In this document: piece after piece, positions 10,401 through 12,779 of the stretch
Numbering within the stretch: position 1 is the stretch's first letter
Layout: each line of letters begins with the position of its first letter
The notes under the pieces: generated by a model
The model's database searches: none
The model's input: the letters and a program-made list of their open reading frames with translations, nothing else
What the model was told of the DNA's origin: nothing
Made by a program: the position numbers and the translations under genes
DNA from: Baffinella frigidus
Lineage: Eukaryota > Cryptophyceae > Cryptomonadales > Baffinellaceae
Reading direction: 5' to 3'
Assembly (NCBI GenBank): GCA_026770585.1
Contig: MU648259.1
Coordinates: 1 to 12,779, forward strand
DNA length: 12,779 nt

Positions 10401-12714
10401 TGTGGGTGAGAGCTCTTTCCTGCGCGGTGGTGAACAGCCATGGTCCGATAGAGTCAGGTTTTGAGGGGTCAAATGCTGTAGTTTTGTCGGAGGCGACATT
10501 GCTGATGATAGATAGGGCCAGGTCTGCTAGGTCCGTGTGGGTGGCAGCCAGTCGGCCGGGGTTATCGGGTAAGAGAGGTGACAGTGGTGTAAAGGGTTGA
10601 GGTTTTTCATATAGGCTGTCGATTCGTTCAGAGGGTCCTGCCATGTCCATTTTGAAAGTGTTTGGGGGTTTGATCATTTGCAGTGTGGGGGGTGTGGTAG
10701 ACAGCCATGTGCCCGAGGGCGCTCGGGTGGTTTTATATTCCTTGTTCAATAGGTGTTGTAGTTGCGGGATTGTGTGTGTGGCCCATTGGAGCCATTCCTG
10801 TGCGGTGGCGGTTGGGGGTGGGGGAGGAGGGGCGACTGGGCATGTTTGCATGGTTTGTTGGGAGAGGTACCGGAGTGCTGCGGTCAGTTGGAAGGGGGGG
10901 GGGGCTTCCTCTGGTGGGGGTGCATACGGTGTAAGGGAAGGGGCTGCAGCGAGCCAGGCGTCCACGAGGGTCTGCAGGTGTCGGGTGGGTGTTTGGGGCG
11001 GTTTGGGGGGTGCATGCCTATTTTGGCTGGTAGCAGGTGTAACTTGGTGAGCCGCTTGTCGCAACACGTGGTACATTTTCATCATGGCTTTATCCTGTGC
11101 GTGTTCATAAGCCAGGTAGAAATCATGAGTGAGGGGGGGGTTGTCCGATGAAGGCGTCGGTACTGCCGAGGCGAGCAATGTTTGTATGCTCACGTAAAGT
11201 TCATCTTCTGGTTGTGTTGTGTCAAGTTTTGAACGGAGGGTTTCGAGAGGTACTGGGATTTTTGGGTCTAGTTGCATTGTTTCCAAGATTTCGGAGGCGA
11301 TGGTCCACCGTTTGTTCGCTTGCGTCCATTCCACTGTCGCTTGTTTAAGAGTTACGCCAAGTGGTTTTTCTAATTCCAAGGAGGATGTGTAGTCCGGGGT
11401 CAGGTCGGGGCTGACATGCCAGCGGGAGGGTCTGGAGGTGGAGGAGACTGTGAGGGAGCCCTGTCGCATAGTGTGCGGAGTCTCAGAAGGCAAGTTTTTG
11501 AACTGGAAGATGTTTGGGATTGATAGGAAGACTGATCGGTGATCTGTGGACAGGGCGCCGCTTTCTATAGCAATGGCGCTGCGGAGGTGTTCCAGCAGGG
11601 CGGGGTTGGTTGCCGAGATCGGGTCCAGGAAAATAGTGTCAATACGTGAGGCAGCTTCTGAGTCCTGTGTAGATTTGTGCCAAGTCCAGTGGTTGGCGGT
11701 GGGGTGTCGGTAACGGTGGAGGTCAACGAAGCCGTGTCTCATCAGGAGGGGGGGTATAGCGGACGTGGAGACGTCATATGGGAGGGGTTGGCCCGACCGT
11801 CTGTCTTGGGCGGGGTTAGGTGCTGCGTTGAGGTCTCCCAGTACTATGCAGGGTATTTTTGCTAGGAGGAGGGGTCGGATTAGGGAATCAAGTGTTTCAT
11901 AAATTGCCCTTTGGAAGTCACGTTTTGGTGCTGTGGTGGGGGCGGACACCGCGTAGATGAGGAAGAAGTGGACGTTGGCAATTTGAAGATGGAGCAGGCG
12001 TCCACTGCAGTAGTGTTGGACCTGACCGAGGTGTGGTGCAAGGTGGTTTCCAATGAGGGTAAGTACTCCTCCCGCTCCTGTCTGGGATGTCCGGGTCGAG
12101 TCGTCCGGAAAAATGCATTTGTTGGTTGCTTTTGTGGTGGGTGCTCCTTCCGCTGAGCAGCAAGCTTCTGTTTCTTTAAAGTAATGTTTTATTTTTCGTA
12201 TGTGGTCCGAGTTTATATGGCATTCTGTTAGGAAGATGATGTCCACGACAGGTGGGTGGGTTCCTTCTGGGTTAAATAGCTGTGCGTGTGCGGCAAGGCG
12301 TGTATCGGGGTTAATTCTACCAGAGGGTCTGCAGGGGTCACAGCTTCCATTGATGTTGGTGAGAATAATGCGGAGGCTGGTGCTTTCAGGGGGGGCGTTT
12401 GTCAAAACGTCCTGGTCCCCGAGGAGTCCTCCGAGGGATTTTATCAGGCGTGTGGCCGTTTGGGGTGTATGGTATGGGTCGGGGGGGGGTACGAGTGTAA
12501 CTTGCATGAGCGGTTCGGCGTCCTGGTTTTGGAGATGTTCGTTTTCACCTGGGGGGGGTTCTTCTGGGTGTGGGTCATCGTGTCCGCTGGATTCTGGGGT
12601 GTGTTCTTGTTGGGAGTTGTCTGGTGAGGGAGGGGGGTGTTGGGGGTGTTGGGGGGGGGCGGCGTGGCGCTGGTGTTGGAGGGGGGCGGGGGGCGGCATG
12701 TCCGTGTTTCTCAT
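1402..12714 (-). CDS. Giant LINE polyprotein: endonuclease, reverse transcriptase, RNase H and additional regions
   Basis: This is a 3770-residue frame ending in TAA at 1402-1404. It probably carries out target-primed reverse transcription. Key residues seen: endonuclease N120/N122, E164, Y254, D294/N296, D359 and D391-H392; RT D1539, GDP at 1605-1607 and YADD at 1654-1657; RNase H-like D2095, E2532, D2566, H2622 and D2643; CCHC at 2794-2816. LINE ORF2 proteins are usually about 1000-1500 residues, so this one is two to three times longer. The excess lies between endonuclease and RT (about 990 residues), inside the RNase H (about 400) and after the CCHC (about 950). The ATG at 12714 is only the first in the window: the frame is open upstream to the edge with residues including HHHH and IPPTDQE, so the N terminus is probably incomplete. 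No stop or frameshift is present despite many homopolymeric C runs in the sense strand. Confidence 0.93.
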   Translation of the reverse strand: MRNTDMPPPAPLQHQRHAAPPQHPQHPPPSPDNSQQEHTPESSGHDDPHPEEPPPGENEHLQNQDAEPLMQVTLVPPPDPYHTPQTATRLIKSLGGLLGDQDVLTNAPPESTSLRIILTNINGSCDPCRPSGRINPDTRLAAHAQLFNPEGTHPPVVDIIFLTECHINSDHIRKIKHYFKETEACCSAEGAPTTKATNKCIFPDDSTRTSQTGAGGVLTLIGNHLAPHLGQVQHYCSGRLLHLQIANVHFFLIYAVSAPTTAPKRDFQRAIYETLDSLIRPLLLAKIPCIVLGDLNAAPNPAQDRRSGQPLPYDVSTSAIPPLLMRHGFVDLHRYRHPTANHWTWHKSTQDSEAASRIDTIFLDPISATNPALLEHLRSAIAIESGALSTDHRSVFLSIPNIFQFKNLPSETPHTMRQGSLTVSSTSRPSRWHVSPDLTPDYTSSLELEKPLGVTLKQATVEWTQANKRWTIASEILETMQLDPKIPVPLETLRSKLDTTQPEDELYVSIQTLLASAVPTPSSDNPPLTHDFYLAYEHAQDKAMMKMYHVLRQAAHQVTPATSQNRHAPPKPPQTPTRHLQTLVDAWLAAAPSLTPYAPPPEEAPPPFQLTAALRYLSQQTMQTCPVAPPPPPPTATAQEWLQWATHTIPQLQHLLNKEYKTTRAPSGTWLSTTPPTLQMIKPPNTFKMDMAGPSERIDSLYEKPQPFTPLSPLLPDNPGRLAATHTDLADLALSIISNVASDKTTAFDPSKPDSIGPWLFTTAQERALTHTLPSGLPALITDQAQAETARSTTLESLSSATTLLTSTTPPDLWSASLPPLSPAVHSAIKAGARIPHPAIAVWCLSSLPSVQASQCLVAMAETALHSNNSPLSTPPAILASLLPLLQAPPQNNAPDPQPPTIDTSRLPPPGIFAGIPREPTSAPPPTFSHLEATYNPLVTFLPIYNSVIYPSQKNPKELRLATHGNQEISLLIHTQQSPIISIKSPPSSECIVSLSSKGSLSLTKLTPTMYSKPEKPSLSIEHVTCFTFVEHPATLLLAYTTSPEESENSHTWPPHNQASKLHLTLPEKPRNRPNKDPSPPSQQDTETPAPGPSLPSLHDIEIPTSAPAHAMATSANGLRLIIYTSAPTLELFQLLPALTTKSLDPPTHLHTIKLQPQPSRPLTQTISRLHPDPKKNLSSHSALMSLNHSGTLAVLTVPGQRESTLWHLPISTKETPPSKQALNMVLDLATWKGDSVLVSRAFPDAHLQVWHCALPLNPTLDTDITMTPLPVEMTERKILAISHTGLFAYTRPLDLPRTSTVGEAYLDLPPLPATNESSWLPIFSHINLLKLGLSLAQTTWNQWVNSFSTEASLTAQAIEEHQHEFLETWAPPSPPPGCPKHKALQQAFSDIRLPFNDGTHLAKALRNLPSNKTGGALGVTREHLLHSPAWFHDFLVQVTNGMFQGHLTPNHRHGVVSPLGKDSYRFRAITLLEPLYKLVSSTIADRLITLYDKFSRLTMDQSGFCHGGNTENPASILDTALHHSHTPQAPPLYIANLDGMEAFDTASHRWLMIAFAFMGAPPDFLQYVKHTLAGHTRTVQTAYSGNSDQNPQRYVTLNSGNHQGDPISPAFFLALHNLVLTMMHTYGGPGYPLPNPAHTPSQSPFINIQDFAYADDTTPIDTTLDGLLKSVKYCTMSQSTLSMRNNGPKGNIILPPGVPAPDQPISILALDAKGNYGYQPIALLPPTQAICFLGAWLQHLPAPDPDNPHTDLPGHCHSRLLIELKKTLANFKRTVYIREPSLQHLREAVQSILLPTITYKLLFGAPLAEFLEEVTTAVAELALQTLGLTKLAATPLLQHIFTPLEHGGLGFPSPRATLIHRQTNTLLSNIRSSHPWVRASGLLNLMPPPPAPPHNLHRKEPPTPGWNRLQLMASVGLTISPIPVSQETDPNTSQTSAEQDLMMHHSRAIANCTSLVYRLALPGDFPPTQHPYLRNVPESPTLLSNLETAWKHLRLSTHAIGLLALNRPHLTPLLPPPPQTNPHTPAPFVHTHPPHIPNSEILAYIQSPNPLPPLADPDQAIRPRSPCPRFLTLWAGNITRPKAPPRATFYICSDGSLLPKLPNLNLSEKYSTLAPSPTFDPPTWLPPNTPPHTPFPTVLHDLRASHRQSLLDTKSPTLGPRGVPVVYFWLYWFTSPNTAPYAPTPSPGWYLTYADLQNEENLEVVPFFLADPNLHPPKPLAGGKPYPPSPLLFRPQDLPENIPPTFHPLDDPCLKNCTLSDYNTHVDYRTWTLLLLNDDSQIWWPATPSCPPQPETWPAWPPSPPPESLTSIDTYVQTTLSSAQQLRAILGSQEWDALKTHYHFKPLCPNHVKQGSSKPLDLIDALCEDPYPGPVDTNFKSVGSCYFSFALALQWEYIKSHDPPPLRAVHLQISPYHTQRPRTPPFSPNTWQTVISNLPPAGSDSWRLEDRPPPTTTNRCFCAECYPTDLALRTHLANTMSSCSVHHSGLETLPRMGIAWLFLDHDYWPLLGDASRLPIPGDCAADASITEAVCLPPAIRAAVGHVRRLQEPPFPPGGNVCWSSDCQRALDLISPPTPRPPSSRSRALNPLHHAHVEMENALQQLKTLGIPLTTAHVNCYHDLAPDDPRKTENMSLMNNVLDLGAKAVTWGGRSRDATYYSALFQPQTTIPPPTDPTPDLPQRHSLALLLNGAVFHDPRNRLKERLALSSLVRPLHATPATLQTCDFVPKLILQGLADGPSKGTAPNLVPANVAAAGFRAALGRMPSCSRHLKTSLPPASNKLLKAQHTDERCPLCHLSWSPTHSDDRFHTCYECPALAPFFHLGDQRIADHLAHTGHNNWWNPSSQRSIPSDLTSTPRLQNANTLFQLSKAPTAQLTSVIIRTQPPPAPPPPPSTGTFWTSHIPSRARNAPPSPSANIPLDTLLNLYPLFRDVNSPQAFSTATLAVFSAERIDLANDSPAMVLPALLPRVLFDLYKLEGQACADPLALIPGLPPQHRRAHSWLRPTLGKNPASQQRFLADFPALIDDPADPNWHCTPWNYSAFVAFRAKDEAVTQALLKKCIETARHGKTVVLALGCTAGSNTLEKYTSSHKDANLFSCNFLQLPTNALHMGTPSGWVATPSSQISWDPKELCFTQPDLTHPDFPPRDTERLSKGVTKFLLFHPNPHQVQHALGHPQLLKLARALQGSLSPYPPHDPPKLLRPTRTQDHHEPTRYALSLSLSSLYQQTSTSPPLEDPMAPFLCAAWFLRKGTLPPGHTLQTYLPPSEHASFADATSLHELATQGIPDLLQFPAKKQRSFFFFPAGTLPTALSPFLVSRAGVSRTAITRVMTALAATSLWGYHEAELQKRLITSSLLQKQGIPPPMFDPRPLNITSPCECCGVPTPSLWLLRVSARDLPSQSKDSCTNTLHRASETYMKTHNVRLGRHRGPLMQSTHPYVRSRYLSQGAAVCWTCALPTFINRLHTVDRPLPPSSPPLPEDQGKHTLALYLRRYVLVEIRGPNARNAILNHLETAHIPAPYSPQFREKPGFQPLQPFLYKGERLIPYAVTPPHTPTINVRGSSPNLVVWCLPTPAISKKVTTPAGPYHEKDKFCSVPFADYFSATRPVRHAPHPPHRQTDPHAPPAAASNTSIHLQPTRHPPPPPPPSPLPLPSSPLQSPPPRTGGRLLRTRTPSTQDPPPPKRQRRTNTTPTAPPSAPPPPPPPDPIKPWQYCNMCWERGTHFAQHCPHPPSDPPRPRPEGFVDETNRIRPRNTNGSSNRAKRARRET
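1405..1920 (-). other. Pro-rich basic C-terminal tail with NLS-like motif and zinc knuckle, residues about 3599-3770
   Basis: The tail is extremely Pro-rich. It contains PKRQRR at 3683-3688, resembling a nuclear localisation signal, then CNMCWERGTHFAQHC (C3715, C3718, H3724, C3729). That is a CX2CX5HX4C motif, one residue longer than the Gag zinc knuckle CX2CX4HX4C. A second basic patch, RAKRARRE, lies at 3762-3769. These features suggest nucleic-acid binding and nuclear import. Zinc knuckles are normally found in LINE ORF1/Gag proteins, so their placement at the extreme C terminus is unusual. The knuckle call is by spacing only. Confidence 0.55.
2347..2580 (-). other. CxxC ... CxxC pair in C-terminal extension, residues 3379-3456
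   Basis: SPCECCGVPTP (C3379, C3382) and AVCWTCALP (C3453, C3456) form two CxxC knuckles about 70 residues apart, with basic residues and several His between them (RLGRHRGP, STHPYVRSRY). Such paired knuckles usually make a single zinc site in treble-clef folds, including many HNH-type nucleases and DNA-binding domains. No HNH catalytic triad was clearly seen. A preceding region, TAITRVMTALAATSLWGYHEAELQKRL, looks helical and could be part of the same domain. Function unknown. Confidence 0.35.
3390..3640 (-). other. Unassigned segment, faint resemblance to Dam-like methyltransferase, residues about 3026-3108
   Basis: NWHCTPWNYSAF (P3039, W3040) is followed by a helix (ALLKKCIETARHG) and a hydrophobic strand (KTVVLALG), then FSCNFLQLP. 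This order recalls phage-type N6-adenine methyltransferases, where an NPPY/F motif is followed by a helix, a strand with a Pro or small residues and a strand ending in F. The (N/D/S)PP(Y/F) tetrapeptide itself is absent (TPWN), so an active enzyme is doubtful. It may be an eroded relative or pure coincidence. Some DIRS-type retroelements carry such a domain, which is why I mention it. Confidence 0.15.
4267..4335 (-). other. CCHC zinc motif downstream of RT, residues 2794-2816
   Basis: The motif reads C2794-x2-C2797-x13-H2811-x4-C2816, beginning CPLCHLSW and ending FHTCYECP. It matches the CPxC...H...CP zinc-binding motif found C-terminal to the RT in many LINEs (zf-RVT type), with about five extra residues in the middle. 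In LINEs this motif is needed for retrotransposition and is thought to contact nucleic acid. Its position after the RNase H agrees with LINEs that carry both. Confidence 0.75.
4750..6453 (-). other. Probable RNase H domain with large internal insertion, residues about 2088-2655
   Basis: RNase H degrades the RNA of the RNA:DNA hybrid. The C-terminal half is quite recognisable: MGIAWLFLD strand, ITEAVCLPPAIRAAV with E2532, CWSSDCQRALDLI with D2566 (the tDsqaal-like motif), then TAHVNCYHDLAP with H2622 and NNVLDLGAKAV with D2643 (the NeyADxlAk-like end). The only good match for the first catalytic strand, FYICSDGSLL with D2095, lies about 437 residues before E2532, whereas the family spacing is about 40. 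Either a large insertion splits the domain, or the true first strand is degenerate just before 2505 and CSDGS is coincidental. The insertion contains a CxxC motif. Confidence 0.55.
5240..5334 (-). other. Cys/His cluster inside the RNase H insertion, residues about 2461-2492
   Basis: The segment RCFCAECYPTD has cysteines at 2461, 2463 and 2466 and is followed within about 25 residues by a His, a Cys and a His-His pair (THLANTMSSCSVHHSG). The C-x2-C then H, C, HH spacing could bind one zinc ion. It lies directly before the strand MGIAWLF that resumes the RNase H fold, so it could be a structural hinge. It is not a recognised zinc-finger family and the call rests only on residue spacing. Confidence 0.3.
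7159..8547 (-). other. Reverse transcriptase (RVT_1-like) with thumb, residues about 1390-1852
   Basis: Copies element RNA into DNA at the nicked target. Motifs in order: KTGGALGVTREHLL (G1415), the LINE equivalent of the KxxGxDG entry; RAITLLEPLYKLV (R1468), fingers motif; MDQSGF (D1501); motif A NLDGMEAFD with catalytic D1539 and the conserved AFD ending at D1545; motif B SGNHQGDPISP with Q1604 and GDP to 1607; motif C FAYADDT with YADD at 1654-1657, catalytic D1656 and D1657. A later EHGGLGFPSP (GGLGF 1848-1852) matches the segment that typically follows the LINE RT thumb. All catalytic residues are present, so the domain appears intact. The QGDP(I/L)SP motif resembles L1-like and related RTs more than retroviral ones. 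Confidence 0.95.
8755..9909 (-). other. Beta-propeller (WD40-like) candidate region, residues about 936-1320
   Basis: A series of beta-strand-rich segments spaced roughly like propeller blades. Examples are CIVSLSSKGSLSLTKL (around residue 998), ATSANGLRLIIYT followed by LELFQLLPAL (around 1110-1135), ALMSLNHSGTLAVLT followed by STLWHLP (W1207), DSVLVSRAF followed by LQVWHC (W1251), and ILAISHTGLFAYTRP (H1284). The alternation of a small-residue turn (S-x-x-G), hydrophobic strand and a closing W or F strand is characteristic of WD40 or related repeats, though the canonical GH and WD dipeptides are largely missing. Propellers are protein- or nucleic-acid-interaction platforms. I know of no standard LINE architecture with one between endonuclease and RT. 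The assignment is by pattern only. Confidence 0.45.
9910..11514 (-). other. Unassigned helix-rich linker, residues about 401-935
   Basis: The region lies between the endonuclease and the propeller-like segment. It contains stretches that look alpha-helical (around LKQATVEWTQANKRW, YEHAQDKAMMKMYHVLRQAA and ATHTIPQLQHLLNKEY) separated by Pro-rich spacers such as the APPPPPPP run. An Ala/Leu/Thr-rich part follows (about residues 740-900). No catalytic or zinc motif was recognised. A KPD at about residue 730 loosely recalls the (R/K)PD element of restriction-like LINE endonucleases but lacks the accompanying CCHC. It may be an oligomerisation or RNA-binding region. I do not assign a function. Confidence 0.4.
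11515..12381 (-). other. APE-type endonuclease (EEP fold) domain, residues about 112-400
   Basis: This domain nicks target DNA to free the 3' hydroxyl that primes reverse transcription. In order it shows: first strand with TNINGS (N120, N122); the metal-binding acid in FLTECHIN (E164); the GAGGVLTLI strand; LIYAVSAP with Y254, matching the family's catalytic Tyr; GDLNAAPNP with D294 and N296; SRIDTIFLDP with D359; and the terminal STDHRSVF with D391 and H392, the usual SDH-like end. All the expected active-site positions of LINE APE endonucleases appear present and in the correct order, so it looks catalytically competent. The position at the N-terminal side of the RT is normal for APE-bearing LINEs. 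Confidence 0.9.
12628..12659 (+). other. Potential G-quadruplex in the strand antisense to the ORF
   Basis: Four or more G tracts (GGG, GGGGGG, GGGGG and nine Gs) are separated by one to four bases, with two TGTT spacers. In the sense frame this encodes the QHPQHPPP segment of the N-terminal leader. The G-rich strand would be the first-strand cDNA, not the RNA. The motif is visible directly; folding is an inference. Confidence 0.55.
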
Positions 12715-12779
12715 TTCCTGGTCAGTGGGAGGAATGTGGTGATGGTGTTGAGAGGGCGCGGTGATTCGTTGGTGATGGA

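Larger units (their letters stand above)
1297..12779 (-). mobile_element. Non-LTR (LINE-type) retrotransposon, 5' end outside window
   Basis: The element is defined by a minus-strand ORF that combines an APE-type endonuclease, a LINE-type reverse transcriptase with a YADD box, a probable RNase H and a CCHC zinc motif, in the usual LINE order. The left limit is set at the tandem 21-bp repeat just downstream of the stop codon, which is a plausible LINE 3' tail. It could instead extend to about 1153, where composition changes again. No long terminal repeats, integrase, protease or tyrosine recombinase were recognised. The right end is cut by the window. I could not place it in a named clade. The APE plus RT plus RNase H set fits the I, R1, L1/Tx1-like and Dualen/RandI groups, but its length and extra domains are unusual for all of them. 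Confidence 0.88.

Noticed and set aside
10480-10540. KPD near residue 730 as the (R/K)PD motif of a restriction-like LINE endonuclease, which would make this a Dualen-type dual-endonuclease element
   Set aside because: The following acidic residue and the associated CCHC are not placed as in that family, and the position is on the wrong side of the RT.
12200-12742. 180-codon plus-strand ORF rich in Gly, Trp and Ser opposite the N-terminal region
   Set aside because: It is antisense to the endonuclease-coding region. Its Gly/Trp/Cys richness is explained by G runs, and it has no recognisable domain.

Overview
The window is dominated by one uninterrupted minus-strand reading frame of about 11.3 kb (TAA stop at 1402-1404, first in-window ATG at 12714-12712, 3770 residues). 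It is the polyprotein of a non-LTR (LINE-type) retrotransposon. The gene is eukaryotic in character. Its codons are C-rich, G-poor and full of Pro, His and Thr, as in some GC-rich algal, protist or fungal genomes, but I cannot name the host. The frame stays open to the right edge of the window, so the 5' end of the element, and possibly the true start codon, lie outside.

Reading the polyprotein from N to C terminus (right to left on the map): a Pro/His-rich leader; an APE-type endonuclease of the exonuclease-endonuclease-phosphatase fold (about residues 112-400); a helix-rich region I do not recognise (about 400-935); a beta-strand-rich region resembling a WD40-like beta-propeller (about 936-1320); the reverse transcriptase with a YADD active site (about 1390-1730) and its thumb ending near a GGLGF motif (1848-1852); a probable RNase H whose first catalytic segment is separated from the rest by about 400 residues (about 2088-2655); a CCHC zinc motif like those after the RT of many LINEs (2794-2816); a C-terminal extension of about 900 residues with a distant CxxC/CxxC pair; and a Pro-rich basic tail with a putative nuclear localisation signal and a zinc-knuckle-like motif. 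The inferred working model is target-primed reverse transcription: the endonuclease nicks DNA, the RT copies the RNA from the nick, and RNase H removes the RNA strand. The basic tail may supply the RNA-binding and nuclear-import role that a separate ORF1 provides in many LINEs.

The left 1.4 kb carries no gene I can identify with confidence. Next to the stop codon are a tandem repeat of a 21-bp unit (1297-1372), the likely 3' tail of the element, and a C-rich stretch with repeated CAGC(G/A)TCCGT cores (1153-1287). Further left the composition becomes balanced, with a 45-bp direct repeat (124-226), a cluster of short hairpins (about 782-936) and two weak small ORFs. This is probably flanking DNA or another decayed repeat.

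The most unusual points are the size and intactness of the single ORF, the propeller-like region between endonuclease and RT, the split RNase H, and the very long C-terminal extension.
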